From Streptococcus hyovaginalis DSM 12219 (GTDB lineage Bacteria > Bacillota > Bacilli > Lactobacillales > Streptococcaceae): a stretch of 64,000 nt of DNA. The notes beneath the pieces are model-generated. The model was given only the letters and a program-made list of their open reading frames with translations, did not search any database and was not told the DNA's origin. Below, in pieces: positions 10,683 through 21,266 of this stretch. Every line of letters starts with the position of its first letter. Within the stretch, counting starts at the first letter, position 1. The stretch lies in assembly GCF_000420785.1 (NCBI RefSeq), contig NZ_ATVP01000004.1:124001-188000 (forward strand), written 5' to 3'. The position numbers were made by a program, and so were the translations under genes.

Positions 10683-12206
10683 GTGACTAAAGAATGGACT
10701 AGACTTTTTCGTGGAATGCTTAGAAAAGCTCAGTTTGGTATTTTGGTCTATGCCTTTGTCTATACTTTAGGCTATTTTGGCTACACGGTTCCACTCGCAG
10801 GCTTTTTCTTTTGCCTTGGCATACTCTTTTTCAAAAATCAGCTCATACGATTTTTGAAAAAAGGCATTCAGATGCTTTATGCCCATAAAAAATGGGTTAT
10901 GCTTGCGGCCTTTATTTTCCAGATCTTACTCCTCCTTTCTGCCAAGCTCTTGATTCGACGTGACGCTGCCGTTGTTTTTACTGGGGCATTTCATTACTTG
11001 CCTAGTAGCTCCATTTCAGCCTATATCACCCGAAATCCTAACAACCTTTTCTTATTTTTATACCAACGCCTCTTCTATAATCTCTTTGGAAAAGAGGCCC
11101 TTGGGCTTCTTCTAGGACTGAATATTTTTTATATCCATAGCTACACCTGGTTGATGGACAGACTCGCTTTGAGACACTTCAACCAAAGTACTGCCCAGTA
11201 TGCCTTTAGTTTCAATATGCTTTTGATAGGCTTTACTCCACTCTTTCTAACCCTCTATACCGATGTTCTGGCCCTCCCCCTCCTAGCTCTGCAAGTGGAA
11301 CTTGCTCTAAAGCTACTAAAAGCAAGGAATATGCAAGGTATCTGGAAAGTCAGTAGCGTACTAGGATTACTGTCTGGTATCATCTATCTCATTCGCCCGA
11401 CCGGTCTCATTCTCCCTATTGCTCTATTACTAAGCATGTTCTTGCAAAAAAGATGGCACCATAGTGTGCTCTTCCTCTCGGTTTTCATGGTCAGTCTAGC
11501 AAGCGTTTCCCTGATCAGTCAGGAGATTAAACAGCATCAAAAAGAGATCAAGATTATCAAAGGAGCTGGTTTAGCTAAAACACCTCTGGCTTTCATTGAT
11601 TTGGGACTGACCCATTCAGGGACTGATCAAGCTGATTTTAAAGATGGTCTCTTACAGTATGTCAATAAAGACAAGCGAAACCAGTATAACAATGGAATGT
11701 TCAATCAGAAGTTTGTCATAGCAGAAATTAAAAGACGCTTAAGTGACTTTACGGTCCTCAGTTTTACCCAGCATCTCCTAATCAAACTAGGAAATACCTT
11801 TCGTCAAGGCAATTTCGGTTGGACCTACTATGAAAATCTTAAGAAAGAAAAGACACCGTTTGTTTCACCCCTTTACCCCTATTTGAAACCCTCTCCCATT
11901 TTTAAAACCATTCGTTATTTGCTGATTAGTGTAGACACCAAGCCCTACAAGGTCACCTTCTCCTTCCTTCAAATCATCTGGCTTCTTCTCTTAATCGGAC
12001 TTTTCTTCAGCGCAGGCAAGTCATTTCCTCTTAGTGACCAAACAGATTTTCTCCATTTAGCTATCTTTGGAGGCCTCTTGTTTCTCATGATTTTTGAAGG
12101 CGGAAAGGCACGCTACCTCTTACAATTCTTCCCTCAAATCCTACTGCTGGCAAGCCTAGGCTTACAATCACGAAGCAGGCATAACATAGACATCAAGTCA
12201 TCTTGA
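10683..12206 (+). CDS. Multi-pass membrane protein resembling GT-C glycosyltransferases
   Basis: About 507 residues from the GTG at 10683, which has AGAGGA eight bases upstream; the ATG at 10656 would be leaderless. Roughly ten to twelve membrane helices alternate with a large extracytoplasmic part, the general layout of GT-C (ArnT/PMT-like) enzymes that use polyprenyl-linked sugars. The segment RRDAAVVFTGAF followed by NPNNLFLFLYQRLFYNLFG just after helix 3 resembles the first extracytoplasmic loop of such enzymes. It may belong to the membrane glycosyltransferase-like family found in streptococci and lactobacilli, but a profile search is needed. It stands alone, divergent from GH1 copy 2. 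The substrate is unknown. Confidence 0.65.
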   Translation: MTKEWTRLFRGMLRKAQFGILVYAFVYTLGYFGYTVPLAGFFFCLGILFFKNQLIRFLKKGIQMLYAHKKWVMLAAFIFQILLLLSAKLLIRRDAAVVFTGAFHYLPSSSISAYITRNPNNLFLFLYQRLFYNLFGKEALGLLLGLNIFYIHSYTWLMDRLALRHFNQSTAQYAFSFNMLLIGFTPLFLTLYTDVLALPLLALQVELALKLLKARNMQGIWKVSSVLGLLSGIIYLIRPTGLILPIALLLSMFLQKRWHHSVLFLSVFMVSLASVSLISQEIKQHQKEIKIIKGAGLAKTPLAFIDLGLTHSGTDQADFKDGLLQYVNKDKRNQYNNGMFNQKFVIAEIKRRLSDFTVLSFTQHLLIKLGNTFRQGNFGWTYYENLKKEKTPFVSPLYPYLKPSPIFKTIRYLLISVDTKPYKVTFSFLQIIWLLLLIGLFFSAGKSFPLSDQTDFLHLAIFGGLLFLMIFEGGKARYLLQFFPQILLLASLGLQSRSRHNIDIKSS

Positions 12207-12677
12207 CAATAGCACTGACTCCCACTTTCAGAACAGTATCTTCGCCGGCGAGGCTTTGGCTATCTGGTCGCAGATGTTATAGCATAAAAAATAAGGTTGT
12301 CGATAATGCCAACCTTATTTGAGTTTGTAGACCAAGTCTTTTGTGAGACTTTCCTTAAATGATATCAGACAGCAGCAAACTTTTTTGATTCTAGGTCTAC
12401 TCCTCAAACAGTCCCCAAGACTGTTTGAGCTACCTACGGAATTCCATGCCTTAATTTTGAGCCTTTTGTCGCTTTCTTATTTCTAAGCGACAACCTTAAA
12501 ATATCTCCCAGACCTTTTAAGCCAAAAAAATTCCAAATGCCTAAAACTACGAGGTTTCAGGCATTTTTATCACGACGTAAACCTCAATTTGGAGCTCGCT
12601 CTGCTTGCTTGTTTCTGCAGAGCTACCCAGTTTCATATCTCCAAATGACGTTTGTCTTGTTTTATTGTCGTATTTGC
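12207..12677. other. Intergenic region with two terminator hairpins
   Basis: No gene is seen in about 470 bases. It contains an 11-bp perfect inverted repeat AAATAAGGTTG/CAACCTTATTT (12289-12320) with a T-run on its minus side, and a second hairpin at 12534-12570. The remainder is unassigned and shows no long reading frame. Confidence 0.6.
12534..12570. terminator. Terminator between convergent genes
   Basis: AAATGCCTaAAAC-(loop)-GTTTcAGGCATTT with T-rich flanks on both sides; serves the BMP lipoprotein gene on the minus strand. Confidence 0.7.
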
Positions 12678-13733
12678 TTAGTTTTCCACTTCTGGTACAG
12701 TCACTTTACCATCAATAATTGCTTTCTTGGCGTCTTCAACTGCCTTCTTAGCTTCGTCAGATAGACCTGTCATAGCAAGGTCAACGCCTTCTTCTTTAAG
12801 ACCGAAAACAGAGAGTTTACCACCAGGGAACTTGTCTTCTGCTGTCTGATTAGCTACGATTTGAAGGGCTTTACCAACCTCTTTGATCGTTGAAGCTAAA
12901 ACAAAGTTAGACTCTTTACCATCTTTTGAAGTATATTTTCCTTCGTCACTTTGATCACGGTCTGCACCAATAACCCATACTTTATCTGCTTCATCACGCG
13001 TTTCGTTTTCCAATTTAGCCTCATTAAAAACGCCAGCTCCTGTTCCACCAGCTGCATGGAAAATCACATCTGCTCCTGAACCATATTGGGCCGCTGCAAT
13101 CGTCTTCCCTTTAGCAGCATCGGCAAAAGATCCCGCATAAGCAACGTCAACCTTGATGCTATCATCAACAGATTTGACACCTGCTTCAAAGCCTTTTTCA
13201 AAACGTTTTACGACAGAGGCTTCCATACCACCAACGAATCCAACGTGTTTGGTTTTAGTCGCTTTGGCTGCTGCAACACCTGCTAAATAAGACGCTTCAT
13301 TGTCGCCAAAGCTAATGCTGGCAACATTGTCTTTACCCTCAACAACCGCATCAACTAAGGCATATTTGGTATCTGGATTGTCATCTGATACTTTATCAAT
13401 CGCATCTTGAAGATTGAACCCAATACCAAAAATAAGATTGTAACCACTTGAAACGGCGGTATCTAGGTTAGTAGCGTACTCAGATTCACTAGATGACTGC
13501 CAGTAATCAAAGCCTGAACCTTTTTTAAGGTTATTTTCTTTCCCCCACGCTTGGAGACCTTCCCAAGCTGACTGGTTGAAGGATTTATCATCGATACCTC
13601 CTTGGTCTGTTACCATAGCTACTTTCAATGCTGTTTTATCGTTTGAGTCACTTTTTTCAGAACGATTGCCACAAGCTACCAAAGCAAGCAGAGATGCTGA
13701 AGCAAGACCTAAAGTAACGATTTTTTTATTCAT
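12678..13733 (-). CDS. BMP-family nucleoside-binding lipoprotein
   Basis: 351 residues. The N-terminus is a lipoprotein signal peptide with lipobox LLALVACG, giving a mature Cys about residue 21. The mature part has the BMP/TmpC pattern: VAMVTDQGGIDDKSFNQSAW at the start, FGIGFNLQDAI, GFVGGMEASVVKRFEKGF and VIGADRDQSDEGKY. The family is the substrate receptor of purine or pyrimidine nucleoside ABC importers (BmpA/YufN type). The ATPase and permease genes are not adjacent in this window. The ATG follows TAGGAGATTCGTGATATC. Upstream on the minus strand a TTGTTA/TATAGT pair and a TCATCA/TGATGA hairpin lie in the leader. Confidence 0.88.
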   Translation of the reverse strand: MNKKIVTLGLASASLLALVACGNRSEKSDSNDKTALKVAMVTDQGGIDDKSFNQSAWEGLQAWGKENNLKKGSGFDYWQSSSESEYATNLDTAVSSGYNLIFGIGFNLQDAIDKVSDDNPDTKYALVDAVVEGKDNVASISFGDNEASYLAGVAAAKATKTKHVGFVGGMEASVVKRFEKGFEAGVKSVDDSIKVDVAYAGSFADAAKGKTIAAAQYGSGADVIFHAAGGTGAGVFNEAKLENETRDEADKVWVIGADRDQSDEGKYTSKDGKESNFVLASTIKEVGKALQIVANQTAEDKFPGGKLSVFGLKEEGVDLAMTGLSDEAKKAVEDAKKAIIDGKVTVPEVEN

Positions 13734-14118
13734 GATATCACGAATCTCCTAAAAAATATTTTTTCATCAAGCCACCTGATGACTTGTTTAGGAAATTACT
13801 ATAACAAGCATTTTATGTTTTAACAACATTTTTAGTTTCATAAAACTATATCGTTCGGTTTTTATGCAATCCCATACTTTTTTTAACGTTCAACGACCAA
13901 CAAAACAACAATAAACTGATATTTTCTGAACATTAAAGTCTATAAGCACGAGTATTCACTTTTACTTCAGTAGGGTTAAAGAGACTATTTTACCCTATTT
14001 TAAAAATAACCCGCTAGTGCTTTTTTGTGATCATTAGCTAAAAGTGTGCAACTTTTTGTCATTCGTTGAAACTTTCTGAGATTGATAACCGCAAATAGCA
14101 CTGTTCGCGCTTGAGATT
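13734..14118. other. Intergenic region upstream of the BMP gene
   Basis: AT-rich DNA with the promoter of the BMP lipoprotein gene at its left end. I see no further gene or repeat in it. Confidence 0.4.
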
Positions 14119-14300
14119 CTAGACCAACTTAACGATATGTCATCCACTTCACCAATCAAGTCTAGATCTGGAGAGTCAGGATTGGCCCCTTGCGCCATCA
14201 GCACTTTCGCTGATCAATCCTCTCTTAATGCCGCATCAAAAACGGTTCATCAGAAAAAAACGATCTCCCCAATTGCGACAAGCATGAATCGGTTAGTAAT
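14119..14300 (-). pseudogene. Decayed coding remnant of unknown identity
   Basis: On the minus strand one frame reads MLVAIGEIVFF, two stops, then VFDAALRED, a stop, and SAKVLMAQGANPDSPDLDL followed by IGEVDD; a one-base shift then gives IVKLV and a stop at about 14119. Density of sense codons and protein-like composition suggest a decayed C-terminal region, not random DNA. I do not recognise the family. The plus-strand frame over the same bases (14137-14349) has no ribosome site and looks like its shadow. Confidence 0.35.
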
Positions 14301-14329
14301 CACACATCATCCCGTCAAAAAAGGACCGA

Positions 14330-14640
14330 CTAGGTCGCATCCTTTCTGAACATTTTAATGCTCAACGGCTTCAGGCCTTGCTTCTTCCAAGCTTCACTCT
14401 ACTTCTCCACCCGACTACCGAAGGCCACGAGTTGACGAGTTTATTCTATTGCGCCCTCATGCTGAGCTTTGATGATTTTCGAGCCCATAATCACGGCGTC
14501 CTATACGCGGTTAAAGCAGAGAATATCCTCTTGAATGGAGGCGCCAAATCCCGTTATAACTGGGACAGGAGACAAAGCCCTTTAACGTTGCAAGTACTCA
14601 TTCAAGTCATCACGGTACTGGTTTTCTTTCAATTGCTAAA
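14330..14640 (-). pseudogene. trpA: Relic of tryptophan synthase alpha chain (TrpA C-terminal part)
   Basis: One minus-strand frame, interrupted by four stops, reads KENQYRDDLNEYLQR, stop, RALSPVPVITGFGASI, then QEDILCFNRV, stop, DAVIMGSKIIKAQHEG. This matches the end of TrpA: the strand and glycine loop after VPV (xGFGIS), the following helix, and DGVIVGSKIVxALHEG, which bind the phosphate of indole-3-glycerol phosphate. No other trp gene is seen. Two plus-strand frames in this region (14378-14650) are shadows of the relic. The family call rests on motif memory; a translated search of 14330-14640 would settle it. Confidence 0.55.
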
Positions 14641-14878
14641 TAATAAATGACAGCTGGACACCATTGACCAAACTGCATTGTCCCGTCACTTCAATTTTCC
14701 TGTAAACAGATCTAAAGCCTACTCCTTCTGACTATTTATTAGTCTGAAATTTTCAATTCTGAAGTCAACACTTTTTTAAAAAATTTAAATAATGTTCGGC
14801 ATTTATGAGCGACGTCCAGGTATTAGACAGTGTTTCTGAACGTCTCACTGCATATCCTATAAGAACAATTGGGGATCT

Positions 14879-16024
14879 TTAAGACCAAAACCTAGCCGCA
14901 ATATCTTGACCTTGCTTAATCTTAGCCCACTGTTGTGGAATGGCTAGTTCATTTACCGAATCACATGAAGCAAAGCCACATTGGTGGGAAAGAAAAAGAC
15001 GGTCCTTAGGAATAATTTGACTAGCCTCTTCTAGCAACTGGTAGACACGGTCCTCGTCATCAAGATCAGTGGTTTTCGATGATAGCAAACCTAGCACCAC
15101 TTCGGTATCCTTATCCTTTAGAGCTTCAAGTGCCTTAATGTCACCTGCACGCTCATCATCCCATTCTAGGAAAAAGCGGTCGTAATGCTGCTCAGCTAAG
15201 AATTTTTCTGCAATCGCTTCGTAAGTGCCTCCTGAAGCGTGACGACTTTCATAGTTTCCACGACAGTTATGGGTCCAAACCGTCAGCCCCAGATCATGAG
15301 CGAAATCGACAACCTCATTATTAATCGCAATAAACTGGTCTGCCAGATCTGTCAGGTCATCATTTCCTGCCGCAAAGAAAGAGTCGGGGTTGCTCTCATC
15401 AAACAATTCCCAGAGGCAGTCGTCAAACTGAATAATCTTGCCTCCAGCAGCTTTGTACTCAGTCAGAAATTCTTTGTAGGCATTTATCAGACCTTCCTTG
15501 AGTGCTTGGTCAGTCTCATAGACTTGTCCTGGTCCAGCTAAGCCATCAAAGACCGATAATTCGGTAAAGGCGTGGGCAGGTCCCCAAACTGTTAATTTAC
15601 TAGCATGATCACCTGCATGCTCCTGAACCTGTTTGTAAATATCCAAGAAATGATGATTCTTACCAGACAAAGGTGCTGTAATACGAATACCAATATCCTT
15701 GCGTGTCTCAAATTGGCTACCATCATGGTCTTTAAAGGTATAGCCTTGATCAGCGATATAACGCTCGATACCTCCCAAGCCCCAAACAAAATCCAAATGC
15801 CACATGGAACGGCCGTATTCCCCATCAGTAACTGTCTCAATGCCATTCTCTACCTGGTCTTTCACAATAGCCTTGATCTTTTCAGCTTCAAGCTCTTGAT
15901 AGCCAGCCAAGTCGTCATAAAAAGGGTAACTAATGTCGTCACGATGCTCAATCTCATCTTTGTATTGGCGTAAATCAGATGGACGAAGCAATGAGCCTAC
16001 CAGTTGAAATCTAGATTGTGTCAT
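14879..16024 (-). CDS. MetE-like (YxjG/YxjH-type) methyltransferase, cobalamin-independent
   Basis: About 381 residues, half the length of full MetE: it corresponds to the catalytic C-terminal barrel. Zinc ligands can be placed at H and C of WTHNCRGN, a Glu in FFLEWDDE and the Cys of LSHQCGFAS, as in methionine synthases. N-terminal VGSLLRP and TDGEYGRSMW fit the YxjG/YxjH group, which transfers methyl groups to homocysteine or a related thiol. Two ATGs compete: 16030 is only 3 nt from the GAGG site, whereas 16024 is 9 nt away, so I chose 16024. It is transcribed alone. A terminator-like hairpin separates it from the ROK gene. Confidence 0.85.
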   Translation of the reverse strand: MTQSRFQLVGSLLRPSDLRQYKDEIEHRDDISYPFYDDLAGYQELEAEKIKAIVKDQVENGIETVTDGEYGRSMWHLDFVWGLGGIERYIADQGYTFKDHDGSQFETRKDIGIRITAPLSGKNHHFLDIYKQVQEHAGDHASKLTVWGPAHAFTELSVFDGLAGPGQVYETDQALKEGLINAYKEFLTEYKAAGGKIIQFDDCLWELFDESNPDSFFAAGNDDLTDLADQFIAINNEVVDFAHDLGLTVWTHNCRGNYESRHASGGTYEAIAEKFLAEQHYDRFFLEWDDERAGDIKALEALKDKDTEVVLGLLSSKTTDLDDEDRVYQLLEEASQIIPKDRLFLSHQCGFASCDSVNELAIPQQWAKIKQGQDIAARFWS

Positions 16025-16103
16025 AGTCATTTACCTCATTAAGTGTGATAAGACTATCCTAACGTAAAAAGGTATTTTTGAAAAATAGTTATTAGACAAA
16101 GAA

Positions 16104-16126
16104 AGATATAGCTTTTTGCTATATCT
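16104..16126 (-). terminator. Hairpin downstream of the ROK gene
   Basis: AGATATAGC-TTTTT-GCTATATCT, a perfect 9-bp stem, followed on the minus strand by TTCTTTG. A weak-tailed terminator. Confidence 0.55.
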
Positions 16127-16182
16127 AATATCATTTTTCTTATTATTTAAGGCTATAGTTACTTTCTATCTATGGCTATTCT

Positions 16183-17073
16183 TTACTCTAGGAAATAGGT
16201 GGCACCAATCAGATTGGCAGCATTATGGTAAAAACAAGCCTTAACTTCTGGGCGTTTAATAACTTGAAATACCCACGCCTCCTCCTCTTCTAGCTGATCA
16301 AGTTGCCGGTTAATTTCCTCAATCAAGATGTCTTGACTGGAAATACCACCGCCAATGACAACCTTCTCAACATCTAAAAGGCTTTGGCAGTTATTAATCT
16401 GGATAGCAAAAGAGCGACAATAGGTCTGGAAAATAGGGTAAACCCGCTCATCTTCGGCCTTAATAGCCTCAAAAACAGCCTTACCATCTTGCTCATCTGC
16501 CAAATGGAGTGCCTTGGCACAAGTGCTAATCAAGTTGACCGCAGATAGCTGCGCACCGGCTAAATCACTTCCCGTCAAGGGATCCCTTTTGCCTTGTGGC
16601 AAGCTAAAGGTCAATTCCCCAGCTTGAAAGTGAGAGCCTTGATAGAGCTGGCCATTGATGATAAGACCGCCACCAAGCCCAGTCCCCACAATCATGGCAA
16701 GACCATTTTGCACCCCTTTCAGATGACCAGAAGCCAATTCAGCCAAGACCGCTGCCTTACCGTCATTAATGACAGCAACGGGTTTTTGATAAAGGTCCTC
16801 CAAAAAAACCTTAAAGGAAAAGCCATCCAAATAGCGCAGCATGCCACCCTTATAAACGGTTCCAGTCTCTGGATCAACCGTGCCAGGACAGGAAATGGCA
16901 ATGCCTTCAATCTCGTCTAGATGTGGGCTAATCAGCTCTTTCAATACCTCTTGACAAGTCTCTATATCATGTGCAGCAGGTCGTGCTTCAAAGGCTTTCT
17001 CTAGTTCAAAAGTGTCTGAAACCAGTCCCGATTTAAACTGGGTTCCACCCAAATCGATAGCTAAAATTGTCAT
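16183..17073 (-). CDS. ROK-family sugar kinase
   Basis: 296 residues. The ATP phosphate loop is LAIDLGGTQFKSGLV at residues 4-18; the catalytic Asp lies in VINDGKAAVLAE; GTGLGGGLIINGQLYQG is the ROK signature region. The usual zinc motif CxCGxxGC is absent (the segment reads LPQGKRDPLTG), as in some glucoside or allose kinases. Because it lies directly downstream of GH1 copy 3 on the same strand, with a 63-bp gap holding a hairpin, it probably phosphorylates the sugar released from the beta-glucoside or the glucoside itself (BglK-like). Start ATG follows AAAGGAGAACAT. Substrate unproven. Confidence 0.85.
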   Translation of the reverse strand: MTILAIDLGGTQFKSGLVSDTFELEKAFEARPAAHDIETCQEVLKELISPHLDEIEGIAISCPGTVDPETGTVYKGGMLRYLDGFSFKVFLEDLYQKPVAVINDGKAAVLAELASGHLKGVQNGLAMIVGTGLGGGLIINGQLYQGSHFQAGELTFSLPQGKRDPLTGSDLAGAQLSAVNLISTCAKALHLADEQDGKAVFEAIKAEDERVYPIFQTYCRSFAIQINNCQSLLDVEKVVIGGGISSQDILIEEINRQLDQLEEEEAWVFQVIKRPEVKACFYHNAANLIGATYFLE

Positions 17074-17099
17074 ATGTTCTCCTTTATCACAAATATCTC

Positions 17100-17131
17100 A
17101 AAATCACGATTGCCTAACCAACCGTGATTTT
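17100..17131 (-). terminator. Hairpin between GH1 copy 3 and the ROK gene
   Basis: AAAATCACG/CGTGATTTT with a 14-nt loop and a short T-tract on the minus strand. It could partially terminate transcription and set the ratio of the two products. Confidence 0.55.
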
Positions 17132-17136
17132 CTGTC

Positions 17137-18711
<1,575 letters not shown>

Positions 18712-18713
18712 TT

Positions 18714-18742
18714 AAAAAAGCTCTGCAATACCATGCAGGGCT
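18714..18742 (-). terminator. Terminator of the second HAD phosphatase gene
   Basis: On the minus strand AGCCCTGCA-(loop)-TGCAGAGCT is followed by TTTTTT. Confidence 0.8.
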
Positions 18743-18749
18743 CTATCAT

Positions 18750-19562
18750 CTACTTCTCTAGCTCATCTAAATAAGCTTCGATAACATCTAAAACACCATC
18801 TTCTTGGTTAGATTTTGCCACATATTTAGCGGCTGCTTTAACCTGATCCGAAGCATTGGCCATGGCATAAGACTGTCCAGCTAGCTCTAACATTTCCATG
18901 TCATTGGCATTGTCCCCAAATGCCATGACCTGATCTGCTGTTAGGCCCCACTTGGTCATCAGTTGCTCCAAGCCCCATGCCTTATGGACACCGCGAGTAA
19001 TAACATCGATACTACCATAACCACTGGCAGTTGGGACCAAATTAAGATCAGCTAAATCTTTTTTTATGGCAGTGATGACTGACTCTGTCTGACCATCAGG
19101 AACCACTATAACCGTTTTATAGATGTGGTCATCAGGCAATGGGAGAAGGCTAGAAACCTTTTTCATAAGAGGTAAGTGCAGACGCAAAAAAACCTCAATG
19201 GTTGGGTCAGTGTCTTCCAAGACATAAGCTGCTTTATCCCCTGTAAGGCTTAGGGTTACCTGCGGAAATTTTCCTTCTACATAGCTGATCAAGGTCTCAA
19301 TTTCCTCATGAGATTGAAAGAACTGGACCAAGTCCTCTTCGTGAGAGACAATATGAGCCCCATTTTCAGAAATAAAGGTCAGGTCCTGATAATGCTGAGG
19401 AAATTTAGAGGCCAATAAACGATATTGATTGCCACTAGCTACCACAAAGCGGACATCATGCTGATTGAGGCGCTCAAGAAGTTTTTCAAAACGCACCTCA
19501 TCATAGCTTTTATCCTCCCGCAAAAAAGTGCCATCCATATCTGTTGCGATTAATTTTATCAT
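18750..19562 (-). CDS. Cof-type HAD-IIB phosphatase
   Basis: 270 residues. Motif I is ATDMDGTFL at residues 6-14, motif II VVASGNQYR, motif III the Lys before WGL, and motif IV MAFGDNANDMEML near residue 213, followed by YAMANAS. The cap between motifs II and III is of the IIB type. Such enzymes usually hydrolyse sugar phosphates; here it lies directly upstream of GH1 copy 3 but is separated from it by its own terminator and the GH1 promoter. Function in the beta-glucoside pathway is therefore only suggested. Start ATG follows AAGGAGAAATTGT. Confidence 0.85.
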   Translation of the reverse strand: MIKLIATDMDGTFLREDKSYDEVRFEKLLERLNQHDVRFVVASGNQYRLLASKFPQHYQDLTFISENGAHIVSHEEDLVQFFQSHEEIETLISYVEGKFPQVTLSLTGDKAAYVLEDTDPTIEVFLRLHLPLMKKVSSLLPLPDDHIYKTVIVVPDGQTESVITAIKKDLADLNLVPTASGYGSIDVITRGVHKAWGLEQLMTKWGLTADQVMAFGDNANDMEMLELAGQSYAMANASDQVKAAAKYVAKSNQEDGVLDVIEAYLDELEK

Positions 19563-19724
19563 ACAATTTCTCCTTTTTTTGGTCTAGGGATGCAAAGGGT
19601 CTAAAGCTGTGCACCTTTTAACGATTCGATCGTCATGTAAAGTTACTGTATTCAATAGGACGGTGATGAATAATAAAAAGTCGGAATTGCTACTAACTTC
19701 TCTAACACTTAAATAGTTTTATCT

Positions 19725-20807
19725 TTATACGATATTATTGATCGCCAGTTCCATCAGTTCTCTTTCCATTTCAGTATCACCCGCATATGGGTAGGTCTGA
19801 CAGACTTTTTCAAACGTATCTTGCCATTTTTTACTAGATTCTAAATTTTGCTCATAAAATTTTTCATAAGCATATAAAAAACGACTAGCCGATGGCGTTG
19901 ATTTTACCATAGCTTTAACAGTAGATTGTATGGCTTTATCATAATTTTCTTCAAGACGGGTAAAATCACTTTTAATAAGATCAAAATATAAAAGTTCCAG
20001 AGTCAATAATTGGCGATATATTTCGGGAAGCTTCGCCTCTGGTTTTGATAATAGTTTTTCAATTTCGTGACAGGCTAACCCATAGTCACCTCGGTCTAAC
20101 AGTCTACTTATTCCATGAATTGCTGCATTAATAGTAATAGGATTTAAATAATCTTCTTCTGACAATTCCATAAAATAAGAATCATCTATGTCCTTAATCC
20201 GTGTCCCCAATAGCTGTTCTCCTGTGATCCAAAGTCCCAGTGCAAAAGCCTTTCTAGCTTTTGGTGACCTATATAAGGCAAAAATATTGTAGCCATCATT
20301 TGGTACTAAACCATTCATGGGAATTAAATTAGCAATACCTATCAAAGCATTAAACATAGCAAAAATATTTGTATAAAAGGTAAAATCAGACCATATCACT
20401 CCAACTAACCAACTAATTCCTGCAACAAGCACATTTAGAATGCCTCCCCCAGCATTGTACCAAAAGTAAGGAATAGTTCCTTTTTCCATAGGCGGAAGCA
20501 TAATACATTGCCCACCCGTTCCGGGAATTGAGAATCTTGTTAATTTGACCTTATCTCCTACTTTATACCACATTAAATTTGCGACTCGAAACGATGAAAA
20601 TTGATAACCAGACCACAGCCCAAATAGCAAATGACCTGCTTCATGAATAATAATCGTCACAAATAGTAATAGGATGGATATACCAAGAAATAAGATAAAA
20701 TATAGTAGACTTAAATTGCCTGCCTTAGAACCTATATAGATTCCTATATACATAAAAGGTAGTAAGTAAATTATCGACTGAATAATTGTAATTATTTTCT
20801 TTTTCAT
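19725..20807 (-). CDS. M50-type (site-2 protease-like) membrane metalloprotease
   Basis: 360 residues. After two membrane helices the zinc motif HEAGH sits at about residue 55 (IIIHEAGHLLFG), and the second M50 motif NLIPMNGLVPNDGYN at about residue 160 supplies the third ligand Asp. Residues 200-360 form a soluble helical region rich in Leu and Glu, with TPR-like spacing (LTLELLYFDLIKSDF), likely cytoplasmic. The family cleaves membrane-embedded peptides. No anti-sigma factor or pheromone gene is visible nearby. The gene stands alone; its start follows AGAGGATAA. Its AT content is higher than that of the flanking sugar genes. Confidence 0.75.
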   Translation of the reverse strand: MKKKIITIIQSIIYLLPFMYIGIYIGSKAGNLSLLYFILFLGISILLLFVTIIIHEAGHLLFGLWSGYQFSSFRVANLMWYKVGDKVKLTRFSIPGTGGQCIMLPPMEKGTIPYFWYNAGGGILNVLVAGISWLVGVIWSDFTFYTNIFAMFNALIGIANLIPMNGLVPNDGYNIFALYRSPKARKAFALGLWITGEQLLGTRIKDIDDSYFMELSEEDYLNPITINAAIHGISRLLDRGDYGLACHEIEKLLSKPEAKLPEIYRQLLTLELLYFDLIKSDFTRLEENYDKAIQSTVKAMVKSTPSASRFLYAYEKFYEQNLESSKKWQDTFEKVCQTYPYAGDTEMERELMELAINNIV

Positions 20808-20915
20808 TTATCCTCTTCCAACAAAAAATATGACCTGTCATGTTCGAAATTAATAAGTGGTTCTGTACTACTTACCATAGTTTCATAAAGTCCTCGATCT
20901 CAGTCTTGAGGGATA

Positions 20916-21222
20916 CTACTCTAATGGTTTTCTCGTTTTCTCCATAATCATCAATTTCCCCATTTTAGCTTCTAAGTCTCTTTTGATAAGCGCATAATCC
21001 TTTTGAGAATAGCCATACTCACTATACCCCTTGTTAAGGTGAAGACAAAACAGCCAAACATTTTAACATCATCGAAGATAACTATGGGATACCTATCCTT
21101 ATCTTTTAGAAACAATGCCATAATGTTTGGGGAATATCGGTATGTGAACGATTAGTTAAACCATAGAAATCTAAAAAATGGTCATGCTCCACTTCATTAT
21201 AGACAGATAGTTTCATGATCAT
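20916..21222 (-). pseudogene. Decayed GNAT acetyltransferase
   Basis: The minus strand starts well, with AAAGGCATTA then ATG at 21222 (MIMKLSVYNEVEHDHFLDFYG), but hits a stop after about 40 codons. A shift of frame gives LFLKDKDRYPIVIFDDVKMFG, and a further shift gives LHLNKGYSEYGYSQKDYAL to a stop at 20916. The run RYPIVI...G-FVLH matches the core strands of a streptococcal GNAT N-acetyltransferase family; the acetyl-CoA loop that should follow is missing. At least two frameshifts and loss of the C-terminal half make it non-functional. The remaining bases of this gap show nothing else. Confidence 0.6.
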
Positions 21223-21266
21223 TAATGCCTTTCATTTCAACACCAGATGTCACATCAAAAACGCCC

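Noticed and set aside
12289..12320. The AAATAAGGTTG/CAACCTTATTT hairpin as an operator
   Set aside because: It has a T-run on one side and lies downstream of genes, so it is better read as a terminator.
14137..14650. Two plus-strand open frames of 70 and 90 codons in the long gap before the MetE-like gene
   Set aside because: Neither has a ribosome site, and their composition is that of the shadow of decayed minus-strand coding DNA (trpA relic and the neighbouring remnant).
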